Positions 8,201-21,838 of a DNA stretch of 64,000 nt are shown here, piece by piece; the stretch's first letter is position 1, and every line of letters begins with the position of its first letter. Position numbers and translations under genes: made by a program. The stretch is from Corynebacterium yudongzhengii. GTDB taxonomy: Bacteria > Actinomycetota > Actinomycetes > Mycobacteriales > Mycobacteriaceae. The notes beneath the pieces are model-generated. The model was not told the DNA's origin. It worked only from the letters and a program-made list of their open reading frames with translations, and made no database searches. The DNA is taken from contig NZ_CP026947.1 of NCBI RefSeq assembly GCF_003065405.1, positions 2,418,001-2,482,000 of the forward strand. The letters run 5' to 3'.

Positions 8201-9424
8201 CTATGCCACGGCATAATGCGTCAATAGTTTCGCAAGTGTGTAAACGGAACGGATTCGAACCCACGAACTGCTTTCATGATTCCCCCGAGGTTCCGATCTC
8301 TATGCGGTCGCATAGTTACCTCGGAGTATTACGCACGTTCGTAAAAATCAGAGGCTGCGGGTGACAGTGCGTCTCGTAGACCTATGAGTTCTCCGCGTTT
8401 CATTGATATGCGATTACGCACGTGCGTAAAGTTTTCGGCTCGCACTATGCCGCGGCATAGTCAACCTGGGGTTGTTCTGGTCATGGGATCAACTCCGTGA
8501 TACCAATGACACTCGTATGCCTATAGGTTCCCCGGAATCCATTGATTCCTGATTACGCACGTGCGTAAAAACCAGAGAGCGACTCCGTAACTCCACCAGA
8601 GGGTTCTCGCGTACCTATGCGCCTCCCGGGATCCATCGGATCCGGATTACGCACGTGCGTAAAAACCAGGGGCCTCGGGTGACAGTGTGTGTCGTGCGCC
8701 TATCAGTTCCCCGGAATCCATAGATTTCCGATTACACACGTGCGTAAAGTTTTCGGCCCCACTATGCGGCGGCATAGAGAGTCCGTGCCTGTTTCCGCTC
8801 GCAGAGTAGCTGCGGTGGCCCTGTTATGGACGAACGGCCGAGTGACTCCTCCAACAGCCAACCCTGTTTTACGCACGTGCGTAAAACCCATCACGAAACG
8901 GCGGCAAGCTGGCACTACGGTTACCGAAGGGGTGGGTCTGCCATCCACCGCCGTATTCTCTATGCCACGGCATAGGAATTCTGGGGTTGTTCTGGTCGTG
9001 GGATCAACTCCGTGATACCAATGACACTCGTATGCCTATAGGTTCCCCGGAATCCATTGGATCCGGATCACGCCCGTGCGTAAAAACTCGCTCCGCACTA
9101 TGCGGCGGCATAGTACCCCTGGGGCTGTCACCGCTCGCAGGATCGCTGCGGTGGGCCTGTTATGAACAAAGGCCTCAGGTAACAATCCTTCCCGCGCACC
9201 TATGAATTCCCCGGGTTTCACCCCTTCCCGATTACGCACGCGCGTAAAAACCAAGGCCTCACGTGACAGTGTGTCTCGTACACCTATAAGTTCTCCGCGA
9301 TTGTTGATTTGTAATTACGAACGTGCGTAAAAACCAGAGAGCGACTCCACACCTCCACCAGAGAAATCCCGTACACCTATGCGGTCCCCGCAACCCATAG
9401 AATCCGGCTTACACACGCACCTAA
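8201..9424 (+). repeat. Array of palindromic repeats (units of about 85-140 bp)
   Basis: This non-coding stretch is built from two palindromes and shared flanks. Palindrome P2, TTACGCACGTGCGTAA, is exact at 8414, 8553, 8647 and 8869 and degenerate at 8329, 8732, 9068, 9232, 9315 and 9409. Palindrome P1, CTATGCCGCGGCATAG, is exact at 8445 and near-exact at 8201, 8300, 8762, 8960 and 9098. Most P2 copies follow a second small inverted repeat of the type GGAATC-N4-GATTCC and are followed by an A-run. About 80 bp at 8470-8550 recur almost unchanged at 8980-9060. All P2 copies have the same flank orientation. No protein-coding gene is convincing here. The same elements recur at 33.4-33.95 kb. Confidence 0.85.
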
Positions 9425-9451
9425 AAACCCCAAACACCCCCACACACAAAC

Positions 9452-9512
9452 AAAAAAGAGTGTGGTGACCCACCCAACCCCCAACAAGAGGTACACAGGC
9501 AGACCACCACAC
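9452..9512 (-). terminator. rRNA operon terminator
   Basis: On the minus strand GTGTGGTG (9505-9512) pairs with CACCACAC (9460-9467), followed by CTCTTTTTTG. It lies about 30-90 bp past the 5S rRNA gene. Confidence 0.75.
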
Positions 9513-9539
9513 ACACATTTACTTATCCATACCACAATT

Positions 9540-9660
9540 GTGGCCGGCGGCAACCTACTCTCCCACACCCTCCCAGGTGCAGTACCATCAGCGCGCACAG
9601 ACTTAGCTACCGGGTTCGAAATGGGACCGGGCGTGACCCTGACGCTATCAACCACCGACA
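9540..9660 (-). rRNA. rrf: 5S ribosomal RNA
   Basis: The minus strand carries a complete 5S-like sequence of about 120 nt with the conserved core CGGTCCCATTTCGAACCCGG and the end GGGTGTGGGAGAGTAGG. Ends are estimated from pairing of the terminal stem and may be off by a few bases. It is the last gene of the rRNA operon. Confidence 0.93.
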
Positions 9661-9783
9661 CAACCACAAGACAACACAAACCCCACACCACAAGGCAGGC
9701 GGTGTCATGCCAGACACTGCACAGCAGACACAAACAACAACAATCTCACTAGTATTTCTTGCTCACTTAGCGGCGTACACACC

Positions 9784-14797
<5,014 letters not shown>

Positions 14798-15135
14798 CAA
14801 AAGGCTCGTGAAAAGCCCAAACCTGACAAACACACACCACACAACAAAACAGTCACACAGTGTGTGTAAATCCAAAAATTACATGAACAAACACGCATGA
14901 TCATGCCATCGACGAGACAAACACAACCACACGCTAAAAATCCCCACCCACAAAAAGTGAGCAGACACAACATCCATGCGCCAAAAACAAAAAGCCAACC
15001 AACCCCCAGGCAACGAGAGCACACCACACACGAAACAAACGCATGCAGCATCACAGTGGTTGACCCCGGCACACACCCCAAAAAAGGGCAAGATGCCACA
15101 CCACACACAAAGGCGGGGACAACAAAAACTATTGG

Positions 15136-15159
15136 CACACTATCGAGTTCTCACACAAC
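15136..15159 (-). promoter_or_regulatory. boxA-like element in the 16S leader
   Basis: The minus strand reads GTTGTGTGAGAACTCGATAG followed by TGTG, the antitermination/processing element typical of actinobacterial rRNA leaders. It lies about 340 nt upstream of the mature 16S end and 30 nt downstream of the proposed promoter. Confidence 0.65.
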
Positions 15160-15189
15160 ATTGGCTCCGCTCTCGCGGGCCGGAGATTC

Positions 15190-15219
15190 ACCTTAGCAGC
15201 TAACTTTCTTTGAAGTCAA
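15190..15219 (-). promoter_or_regulatory. Probable rRNA operon promoter
   Basis: The minus strand has TTGACT (15214-15219) and TAAGGT (15190-15195) separated by 18 bp, close to the corynebacterial SigA consensus. A second candidate further upstream is TTGCTT-N16-TAGCTT near 15290-15320. The leader from here to 16S is about 390 nt and holds no gene. Confidence 0.55.
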
Positions 15220-15397
15220 CCTGGAGTTCATCTCCTGTCTACCTGGAAGCCATTGACCTTTCGGTCTGTGGCCTCGTCGGCGACGGAGATAAAGCTACAC
15301 AAGACCTTCAAGGAAGCAAAATTGGCAGGTCATCGGGTTATTTTTCACCTTTATGGCGAGCATGGTGCCACCATTAATCACCGCAGCAATCCGCACG

Positions 15398-15772
15398 CTA
15401 GATGTACATGCCGCGGCTTTCTGCCACTCTGTCCACCAACTCGTGCAGCGCCGCCCTGGTGAAGTCGAGGCGGACGGCTTCGTCGATAAGCGGCGCGAGA
15501 AACGTGGCCGCGAACTGTTCCTTGCGGCGGGCGAGCACCCGCTGCCGGGCCTGCGCGGCAACGAACATGCCGATACCGCGACGCTTTTCTAGGATCCCGG
15601 AGTCGACGAGGAGGTTGAGCCCGCGCCGAGCAGTGGCCGGGTTGATGGAGTGGAAAGCGGCCAGCTCATTGGTCGACGGGGCCCGGTCGCCGGTATCGAG
15701 GGAGCCATCAGCGATGGAGTCCTCGATGAGTTCGGCGATTTGGCGAAAAAGCGGGTCAGCGGAGTTATCCAT
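15398..15772 (-). CDS. GntR-family transcriptional regulator (YtrA-like, short)
   Basis: This is a 124-residue DNA-binding protein. Residues 1-75 form a GntR winged helix (PLFRQIAELIEDSIADG, PSTNELAAFHSINPATARRGLNLLVDSGILEKRRGIGMFV). The tail of about 45 residues is too short for a FadR or UTRA ligand domain, as in the YtrA subgroup, which normally controls an adjacent ABC transporter operon. No transporter is here; the rRNA operon follows instead. An inverted repeat lies upstream of the start. The ATG at 15770-15772 starts the typical MDNSADPLFRQ. The target is unknown, and the missing partner genes suggest a lost or remote operon. Confidence 0.87.
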   Translation of the reverse strand: MDNSADPLFRQIAELIEDSIADGSLDTGDRAPSTNELAAFHSINPATARRGLNLLVDSGILEKRRGIGMFVAAQARQRVLARRKEQFAATFLAPLIDEAVRLDFTRAALHELVDRVAESRGMYI

Positions 15773-15788
15773 GGGGCGTGCCCTACCT

Positions 15789-15818
15789 GTTCATCGGTTA
15801 GTTAACTCACTAATGAAC
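15789..15818. promoter_or_regulatory. Inverted repeat, likely GntR operator
   Basis: GTTCAT and ATGAAC bracket an inner pair TTAGT-N6-ACTAA, 17 bp upstream of the GntR start. Nested dyads like this are typical of YtrA-type operators; autoregulation is inferred. Confidence 0.5.
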
Positions 15819-15975
15819 CTAGAGCCAGCGGGATCCTCAACGCAACCGCAAAAGGCGGCGCGGAAGTTTTACGCAAGTCCCCAGCCTGCAAACATCGACG
15901 TGGGCAGGCTTTTCCGGCATGCTGGAAGTGCAAACGAATGCCTTTTAGTTAGAGAGAACACGGAAATTAGGAGCC

Positions 15976-17220
15976 ATGCTTGAACGTACAACCGTCTTCG
16001 TCGACACCTCTTACCTGCTCGCGAGCTTTTATAACTCGTGGGAAACGGGGGCACGTTCTCAGCTAGAGATCGATCTTCCCGAGGTCGTGGCCGTGCTCGG
16101 GAACATGATCAAGGAACAACTCGGCCAGCCCATCCACCGCCAGAACTGGTACGACGGCATCCCGGATTCCGGCCCGCACCGCTACCAGCGTTCGCTGCGC
16201 TCGTGCGACGGAGTCCAGCTGCGCACCGGTCAACTCATCGAGTGGGGTGAACGGCGGACGCAGAAGGGCGTCGATACGCGTTTGGTCGCGGATATGGTCA
16301 TCACCGGCTACCGCCGGGAGGTCTCGGACATCGTGCTCGTCTCCGGCGACGCCGACATGATCCCCGGCGTCCAGGAGGCCACCCACCACGGAGTGCGCGT
16401 ACACCTCTACGGCTTCGGCTGGGACTCCATGTCCTCGGCGCTGCGCCACGCCTGTGATTCGACGACGATCCTCGACCCGCGCGAGGACTTCGCGGATGCC
16501 ATGCAGCTGCAGGTTCTGGAGGGGCCGCTGCCGCCGTCGATACGCGAGCGGCCCATCGATGACGCCGAGCCCGTCGAGGATCCGGGCATGACGCCGGTGC
16601 CTGCCGGTTCGCCGCTGCACCCCGAGACGCCGACCGCGCAGTACGACAGCACCGCCGCCGAGCCGCCGGTCTCCAGCGAGGAGCGACCGGCGGAGGACGC
16701 CGCCACCCCGCAGACGCCGTCGGCGCAGCAACCTCCGGCCGCCGCGGGCGAGGCGAAGGTCAAGAAGTCGGACGAGGTCAGCGAACCGAATGATGAGCCG
16801 ACCGAGGCTGAGGCGGAGATCGCGAAGCAGAAGTCGACGCCGAAACCCTCGCCGGCCAACATGAACCGCACGAGCTCGGCGCCGAAGCCGTCGATGATGG
16901 CGCCACGTCGCAAGCTGCGCTCGCGCTATGTGCCGCTGCCCGAAGAGGTGTGGACCTCGGCTGGGTTCCAGACGCCTTTCGACGTCGGCCAGCAGTACGC
17001 CACCTGGTGGTTCGACAACGCCGCCACCAGCCACCAGCGCGACAGCGCCCACCTGCTCTCCGGCGGCGGGCTGCCCCCAGAGATCGACCGTCCGCTGTTG
17101 CAGTTCGCGTGCGAGACGCTGCACGAATACACCCTGAGTGAAAACCAGCGCGTCAACCTGCGCGACGGTTTTCACTCCGGCATCCGCGGCGTGCTGATCA
17201 ACATCAACCGGACGGACTAG
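15976..17220 (+). CDS. NYN-domain (PIN-like) protein, probable RNase
   Basis: This is a 414-residue cytoplasmic protein. Residues 1-165 form an NYN/LabA-like nuclease fold: TVFVDTSYL with Asp10, GVDTRLVADM with Asp100, and VLVSGDADMIP with Asp125/Asp127, the acidic set expected to bind metal. A low-complexity Pro/Ala/Glu-rich linker follows (about 180-310). A C-terminal region of about 100 residues contains VPLPEEVWTSAGFQTPFDVGQQYATWW, which I do not recognise as a named domain. NYN proteins of this type are common in actinobacteria, with unknown RNA targets. AGGAG precedes the ATG closely (2 nt). The gene is convergent with pspA, with 6 bp between stops, and GACGGACTAG is duplicated at the junction. 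Confidence 0.85.
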   Translation: MLERTTVFVDTSYLLASFYNSWETGARSQLEIDLPEVVAVLGNMIKEQLGQPIHRQNWYDGIPDSGPHRYQRSLRSCDGVQLRTGQLIEWGERRTQKGVDTRLVADMVITGYRREVSDIVLVSGDADMIPGVQEATHHGVRVHLYGFGWDSMSSALRHACDSTTILDPREDFADAMQLQVLEGPLPPSIRERPIDDAEPVEDPGMTPVPAGSPLHPETPTAQYDSTAAEPPVSSEERPAEDAATPQTPSAQQPPAAAGEAKVKKSDEVSEPNDEPTEAEAEIAKQKSTPKPSPANMNRTSSAPKPSMMAPRRKLRSRYVPLPEEVWTSAGFQTPFDVGQQYATWWFDNAATSHQRDSAHLLSGGGLPPEIDRPLLQFACETLHEYTLSENQRVNLRDGFHSGIRGVLININRTD

Positions 17221-17226
17221 GACGGA

Positions 17227-18081
17227 CTAGTCCTTGTTCGCGGACGGCGTCTCGCCGTTCGCATCGCCGTCCGCCTCCGCCTCCATCTCGGCCTCGATCT
17301 CCGCCACGATCTCGTCCTGGCGGGACGTCGAGCCAGAGTCGGCGGAGCCCGAGTCCAGCTCCTTGTTCATCGACGCGCGAATCTCGTCGAGTTTGCTGGT
17401 CGCGGCCATGTCGCGGCCTGACATGGAGATCTCGGCCATGCGGTCGTGGACGGTGTTTTCGGTGAGCTCCTGGGCGCCCAGGGCATCGGCGTAGCGACGC
17501 TCGATCTTGTCGCGCACACCGTCGAGGGTGGGCACGCTGTCGTCGTCGCTGAACTGCTTCATCGAGTCCATGGCCTCGGCGTTCTTTTCCTGCATCTTCG
17601 CCTGGTCGGCCTGGGCCTGCAGCTTGTCCACCTCCGCGAGCTGCTGCTGCAGCCGCGCCTCGGACTGCTGCTGTTGCTGCTTCGCCTGCTCGGCAGCCTG
17701 CGTGGCTGAGGCGTGCATCTGCTTCGTGTTCTCGAGCTCCTGCTCGACGGTCACAAGCTGGGAGGCGATGACCTCGGCGGTGTTGTTGAGCTCTGCGGCC
17801 TTGGCCTCGTCGCCGTTGGCGGCGGCCTCGTCCGCCATGCGCAGGGCGGTCTGGGCCTTCTTCTGGTAATCGGCCTGAGACTTCACCAGCCGGTCCAGCT
17901 GCATCTCGAGCTGACGCTGGTTACCGATGACCTGCGCGGCCTGCTCAGAGATCTCCCGGTGCTGCTGCTTGGCCGCGTCGACGGCCTGCTTGATCTGCAC
18001 CTTCGGGTCGGCGTTCTCGTCGATCTTCTGATCGAGCGAGGACATGAGGTATTTCCAACCCTTGCTGAACGGGTTCGCCAT
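17227..18081 (-). CDS. pspA: PspA/IM30-family phage-shock protein
   Basis: This is a 284-residue, almost wholly helical coiled-coil protein of the ESCRT-III-like PspA family, which binds stressed inner membrane from the cytoplasmic side and protects membrane integrity. The N-terminal amphipathic helix is NPFSKGWKYLMSSLDQKI, followed by long heptad-rich helices (about 25-190) with a Gln-rich stretch near 140. The last 60 residues are acidic and low-complexity (EIVAEIEAEMEAEADGD), longer than in E. coli PspA. No pspBC or pspF is nearby, as usual in actinobacteria. It is monocistronic. Confidence 0.9.
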   Translation of the reverse strand: MANPFSKGWKYLMSSLDQKIDENADPKVQIKQAVDAAKQQHREISEQAAQVIGNQRQLEMQLDRLVKSQADYQKKAQTALRMADEAAANGDEAKAAELNNTAEVIASQLVTVEQELENTKQMHASATQAAEQAKQQQQQSEARLQQQLAEVDKLQAQADQAKMQEKNAEAMDSMKQFSDDDSVPTLDGVRDKIERRYADALGAQELTENTVHDRMAEISMSGRDMAATSKLDEIRASMNKELDSGSADSGSTSRQDEIVAEIEAEMEAEADGDANGETPSANKD

Positions 18082-18231
18082 GAGTCTCGGACCTACTTTC
18101 TATCGGCAGCATTACGCAGGCAATAGCGCCTGAAGTTGCCTCCAGCCTACAAACGAATCACCCGGCGCGCCGCCCGCCGTGAGGCTAAGGGCAGCTGCGA
18201 CCGGGTGAGAGCGCGCAGTTGGTACGAGAGC

Positions 18232-18612
18232 TTAGTTCTCGCCCTCGGCCTGCTTCTGCTGTTCGGCGACCTGCTTGCGCACGTCATCCATGTCCAGGCC
18301 CTTGACCTGGGTGATGAGGTCCTCGAAGGCAGCCGGGGGCAGTGCGCCGGCCTCGCGGAAGACGAGGATGCCGTCGCGGAAGGCCATCAGCGTCGGGATG
18401 GATTGGATCTGCAGGGCGGCGGCCAGCTGCTGGTTGTTCTCGGTGTCCAGCTTCGCGAAGGTGACGTCCTCGTGGTTTTCCGAGGCCTTCTCGAAGGTGG
18501 GGGCGAACTGCTTGCAGGGCCCGCACCAATCGGCCCAGGCGTCGACGATGGTGATGCCGTCGGCGCTCACGGTCTTCTCGAAGTTCTCCTCGGTGACATC
18601 AATGGTGGCCAT
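18232..18612 (-). CDS. Thioredoxin
   Basis: This is a 126-residue thioredoxin with the redox site WADWCGPCK (Cys30, Cys33) and the cis-proline loop QSIPTLMAFRDG. It reduces protein disulfides in the cytoplasm, recycled by thioredoxin reductase, which is not in this window. A charged tail (VRKQVAEQQKQAEGEN) extends past the usual 105-110 residue fold. The ATG has AAGGAGAG 6 nt upstream; an upstream in-frame start lacks a ribosome site and was not used. Inverted CACCCGG/CCGGGTG sequences at about 18159-18205 follow the gene and may terminate it, but no T-run is seen. Confidence 0.92.
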   Translation of the reverse strand: MATIDVTEENFEKTVSADGITIVDAWADWCGPCKQFAPTFEKASENHEDVTFAKLDTENNQQLAAALQIQSIPTLMAFRDGILVFREAGALPPAAFEDLITQVKGLDMDDVRKQVAEQQKQAEGEN

Positions 18613-18821
18613 GAAGTCTCTCCTTAAATCGTTACTGCACGTAACTCGATGACAAGGTTGTGTTCGGCTACAACCGTACAATCCCGCCAATCATTCCCGC
18701 CGCGATTAATAACCGAGTTCGCTGACGGCGGACACCGCGATCACCGCCCGCTCCGGCGGATAGGCTGGGGCCACGAAAGGTGCCAGATAAACCGTCCAGA
18801 AAAGCACAGAAAGGATCCCCC

Positions 18822-19025
18822 ATGGCTGAGACCAAGAACTACACCGTCACCGGTATGACCTGCGGTCACTGCGAGCTTTCCGTTCAGGAAGAGATCGCGG
18901 AGATCCCCGGCGTCACCGCGGTCAGCGCTGATCACACCACCGGCGCGGTCACCGTCACCGGCGAGGGTTTCGACGACTCGCAGGTCGCCGCCGCCGTCGA
19001 CGAGGCCGGCTACTCCCTTTCCTAA
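18822..19025 (+). CDS. copZ: Copper chaperone, heavy-metal-associated domain protein (CopZ-like)
   Basis: This is a 67-residue HMA-fold metallochaperone. GMTCGHCELSV carries the CxxC copper-binding pair, and the length equals one ferredoxin-like HMA domain. It would carry Cu(I) in the cytoplasm to the P-type ATPase encoded 28 bp downstream. The ATG has AAAGGA 6 nt upstream; an earlier in-frame start at 18780 adds unneeded residues. The CsoR-type palindrome overlaps the last base of its stop codon, so the ATPase gene may be transcribed independently. Confidence 0.9.
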   Translation: MAETKNYTVTGMTCGHCELSVQEEIAEIPGVTAVSADHTTGAVTVTGEGFDDSQVAAAVDEAGYSLS

Positions 19026-19041
19026 TACCCCCTAGGGGTAT
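19025..19041. promoter_or_regulatory. CsoR-type copper operator and overlapping -10 box
   Basis: ATACCCCCTAGGGGTAT is a perfect dyad (7-bp arms, 3-bp centre) of the kind bound by the Cu(I) sensor CsoR (TACCCC...GGGGTA). It runs into TATAGA, a plausible -10 for a leaderless copA transcript starting at the ATG at 19054. No csoR gene is in the window. Confidence 0.7.
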
Positions 19042-19053
19042 AGACTTGCGGTT

Positions 19054-21300
19054 ATGGCTGCCCCAGACAACATTCTGATCAACCTGGGCGTGACCGGGAT
19101 GACCTGCACGTCCTGTTCCTCGCGCGTGCAGCGCAAGCTCAACAAGCTCGAAGGCACGCAGGCCAGCGTCAACTACGCGACCGAATCCGCCGCGGTCACC
19201 TATGACCCGTCGACAACCACCCCGGATGATCTCATCGCCACCATCCGGAAGGCCGGCTACGGCGCGTTCCCGCTCGACGAAGAAGCCACAGGCGCCGACA
19301 CAGGCGCAGACACCGACCGCTTCGAAGCCGCCCACTCCTCCGAGGCCCGCGACATCCGCAGCCGCCTGATTTTCTCGGCCATACTCACGGTCCCGATCGT
19401 CGCGCTGTCGATGATCCCGGCGCTGCAGTTTTTCAACTGGCAGTGGGCGGTGCTCACCCTGACCACGCTCGTCTACGTCGTCGGCGGGCTGCCCTTTCAC
19501 CGCAACACGCTGATCAACCTGCGCCACGGCGCGACCACCATGGACACGCTCATCTCGCTGGGCACCACAGCCGCCTACGTCTGGAGCATCTGGGCGCTGT
19601 TCCTCGGCGACGCCGGCGAGCCCGGCATGACCATGCAGATGTCGCTGCTGCCCGATGAGCACGCGGGCGACGAGATCTACTTGGAGACCACCGCCGTCGT
19701 CATCACCTTCCTGCTGCTCGGCCGCTGGTTCGAGATCCGCGCCAAGGGCCAGTCTTCGCAGGCGTTGCGCTCACTGCTCAGCCTCGGCGCCAAGGATGCC
19801 TCGGTGCTTATCGACGGCGCCGAAACCCGCCAGCCTGCCGACCAGCTCGCGGCGGGAGACATCATCGTCGTGCGCCCCGGGGAAAAGATCGCCGCGGACG
19901 GCGTGGTCACGGAGGGTTCCTCCGCGGTCGACGAGTCGATGATCACCGGCGAGTCCGTGCCCGTCGAGGTCACCGTCGGCGATAGCGTCACCGGCTCCAC
20001 GATCAACGCCTCCGGGCGCCTGCTGGTGCGCGTGACCCGCACCGGCAAGGACAGCACCCTGGCGCAGATGGCCCGGCTGGTCACCGAGGCGCAGCAGAAG
20101 AAGGCCCCGGTCCAGCGCCTGGTCGATCGCATCTCGGCGGTGTTCGTGCCGACGGTCATCGTCATCTCGATTATCGCGTTTGTCGCCCACCTTCTCGCCG
20201 GCCAGAGCCTTCAGTGGGCGTTCATGGCCGCGGTCGCCGTGCTGATTATCGCCTGCCCGTGCGCTTTGGGCTTGGCCACGCCGACGGCACTGCTCGTCGG
20301 CACCTCGCGCGGCGCCCAGCTGGGCCTTTTAATCCGCGGCCCCGAGGTCCTCGAGTCGACCCGCCAGGCGGATGCGGTGATCCTCGATAAGACCGGCACC
20401 GTCACCACCGGCGAGATGACGCTCAGCGCCGTCCACGCCGCCGACGGCTGGCAGACGGGCGACGTCCTCGCCTTCGCCGCCGCCGTGGAGTCTTATTCCG
20501 CCCACCCGATTGCGAAGGCCGTCGTTGCCCACGCCGAATCCGCCGGCCTCGCGCTGCCGAAGGTCGAAGACTTCAGCGATGTGCCCGGCCAGGGCGTTCA
20601 GGGGCTTATCGACGGCCGCGAGACCCGCATCGGCCGCCCCACGACGGACCTGCCCGAACCGCTGGAGGCCGAGTTCCGCCGCGCCCAAAAGCAGGGCACG
20701 ACCCCGGTGGTGCTCCACGTCGATGGGGACCCCGTGGGCGTGGTCGTCATCGCGGACCGGGTGAAGGGTTCATCGGCCGAGGCGATTCGCCACCTCGAGG
20801 AGATGGGCCTGCAGACGTATTTGGTCACCGGCGATAACGAGCCGAGTGCGCAAGCGATTGCGAAAGAGGTGGGCATCGCACCGGAGCGCGTGATGGCCGA
20901 GGTGATGCCGGCGGACAAGGTTGGAGTCGTCGAGAAGCTCGAGGCTGAGGGCCGGCACGTAGCGATGATCGGTGACGGAGTCAACGACGCCGCCGCCCTG
21001 GCCCGCGCCGAGCTGGGCATCGCGATGGGCGGCGGCACGGACGTCGCGATCGAGGCCTCTGACATCACCCTGATGAACAGCGAGTTGCCGGCGGCGGTGG
21101 ACGCGATCCGGCTGTCGCGCAAGACGCTGCGCACGATCAAGGGGAACCTGTTTTGGGCGTTCGCCTACAACGTGGTGCTCATCCCCGTCGCGGCGCTGGG
21201 CTTTCTCAACCCGATGCTCGCGGGCATCGCGATGGCGTTCTCGTCCGTCTTCGTGGTGGCCAACTCCCTGCGGCTGCGGAACTTCTCGGCCCAGCGCTAG
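19054..21300 (+). CDS. copA: Copper-exporting P1B-type ATPase
   Basis: This is a 748-residue P-type ATPase that uses ATP to move Cu(I) out of the cytoplasm. In order: one HMA domain at 8-75 (GMTCTSCSS, Cys18 and Cys21), transmembrane pairs, the actuator TGE loop ([11 protein letters not shown]), the membrane CPC motif ([15 protein letters not shown]), the phosphorylation motif [10 protein letters not shown], the HP motif (YSAHPIAKA), and the hinge [12 protein letters not shown]. All key residues are present and the length is normal. No ribosome site precedes the ATG; the -10-like TATAGA 7-9 nt upstream suggests a leaderless mRNA under the overlapping CsoR-type operator. It follows copZ directly. 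Confidence 0.93.
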   Translation: MAAPDNILINLGVTGMTCTSCSSRVQRKLNKLEGTQASVNYATESAAVTYDPSTTTPDDLIATIRKAGYGAFPLDEEATGADTGADTDRFEAAHSSEARDIRSRLIFSAILTVPIVALSMIPALQFFNWQWAVLTLTTLVYVVGGLPFHRNTLINLRHGATTMDTLISLGTTAAYVWSIWALFLGDAGEPGMTMQMSLLPDEHAGDEIYLETTAVVITFLLLGRWFEIRAKGQSSQALRSLLSLGAKDASVLIDGAETRQPADQLAAGDIIVVRPGEKIAADGVVTEGSSAVDESMITGESVPVEVTVGDSVTGSTINASGRLLVRVTRTGKDSTLAQMARLVTEAQQKKAPVQRLVDRISAVFVPTVIVISIIAFVAHLLAGQSLQWAFMAAVAVLIIACPCALGLATPTALLVGTSRGAQLGLLIRGPEVLESTRQADAVILDKTGTVTTGEMTLSAVHAADGWQTGDVLAFAAAVESYSAHPIAKAVVAHAESAGLALPKVEDFSDVPGQGVQGLIDGRETRIGRPTTDLPEPLEAEFRRAQKQGTTPVVLHVDGDPVGVVVIADRVKGSSAEAIRHLEEMGLQTYLVTGDNEPSAQAIAKEVGIAPERVMAEVMPADKVGVVEKLEAEGRHVAMIGDGVNDAAALARAELGIAMGGGTDVAIEASDITLMNSELPAAVDAIRLSRKTLRTIKGNLFWAFAYNVVLIPVAALGFLNPMLAGIAMAFSSVFVVANSLRLRNFSAQR

Positions 21301-21312
21301 GCCTTAAGACAA

Positions 21313-21360
21313 GAAAAACCGGAACGCGCCTGTGACTGGGGTCTTTCAGGCGCGTTCCGG
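21313..21360 (-). terminator. Strong rho-independent terminator
   Basis: 14-bp perfect arms CCGGAACGCGCCTG (21319-21332) and CAGGCGCGTTCCGG (21347-21360) are followed on the minus strand by TTTTTC. It ends the 66-residue gene and, as a hairpin, may also stop copA transcripts. Confidence 0.8.
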
Positions 21361-21369
21361 GTTAGTTAG

Positions 21370-21570
21370 CTACCACGAAAACAGGTTGCGCAGGCTATCC
21401 AAGAAGCCGCCACGACGATGGCACTTGGTCGCTTCAGCGAGCTCGGCGATGCTGCGCGGCATGTTCAGCAGTAGGAGGTTGTCTTCAGTGCGGGCAACGG
21501 TAATGGTTTCGTCCAGCCGCGCCAGGGTGCTGGCGCAGGCCGGGTCTGCGTTGACGGTACGGATGGTCAT
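21370..21570 (-). CDS. Small protein under DtxR-type control, function unknown
   Basis: This ORF encodes 66 residues: a polar first half (TIRTVNADPACASTLARLDETITVARTEDN), then LLLLNMPRSIAELAEATKCHRRGG and a hydrophobic end FLDSLRNLFSW. There are two cysteines (one near the middle in KCHRR) and no signal peptide. I do not recognise the family. It is flanked by a strong terminator downstream and by two iron-box-like sequences upstream with nothing else to control, which argues that it is a real iron-regulated gene. The ribosome site is weak (GGAG about 16 nt upstream), so the exact start is uncertain. Confidence 0.65.
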   Translation of the reverse strand: MTIRTVNADPACASTLARLDETITVARTEDNLLLLNMPRSIAELAEATKCHRRGGFLDSLRNLFSW

Positions 21571-21683
21571 AGTCTCGATCTCACTCCCCAGTAGTGTGTG
21601 AATTCTGCCACGTTCTCTCGGTTACTTCGAGGGTCGGTGACGTCCTGCACCGGACTATAACCCAACGAATCAATCCCCGCACG

Positions 21684-21702
21684 GTTGGTAAGCTTTACCT
21701 AA
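21684..21702 (-). promoter_or_regulatory. DtxR-type iron box (distal in coordinates)
   Basis: The minus strand TTAGGTAAAGCTTACCAAC matches the DtxR/IdeR consensus TTAGGTTAGGCTAACCTAA at 14 of 19 positions. It lies about 115 bp upstream of the 66-residue ORF. Confidence 0.6.
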
Positions 21703-21713
21703 ATGACCTGGTT

Positions 21714-21732
21714 ATAGGGTAGCTTCACCTAA
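21714..21732 (-). promoter_or_regulatory. DtxR-type iron box (second copy)
   Basis: The minus strand TTAGGTGAAGCTACCCTAT matches the DtxR consensus at 15 of 19 positions. It lies 12 bp from the other box, on the same face, and overlaps CTATAA, a possible -10. Two boxes in tandem suggest tight repression by iron-loaded DtxR. Confidence 0.65.
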
Positions 21733-21838
21733 GTTTGTAGACGCGTCCTGCACGTTTGCCTACGTAGATAGTGAGGTAGGGGTCTTTCGGGCCCCATTAA
21801 TATGTGACTACTCTCACACCGAAATGGCTTGCCGGCGC

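Noticed and set aside
8058..8264. 68-codon minus-strand ORF before the repeat array.
   Set aside because: No ribosome site, no motif, and overlap with repeat sequence.
8245..8270. GGTTCGAATCC on the minus strand looks like a tRNA T-loop.
   Set aside because: The flanking bases do not form a T-stem, and no anticodon arm or acceptor stem is present.
8201..9430. CRISPR array.
   Set aside because: The spacing is uneven, the intervening sequences are themselves repeated, repeats are palindromes of 16 bp, and no cas genes are near.
16063..17175. Long minus-strand frame opposite the NYN gene, Arg/Gly-rich.
   Set aside because: Composition is typical of a shadow frame; the plus frame has the NYN acidic motif set.
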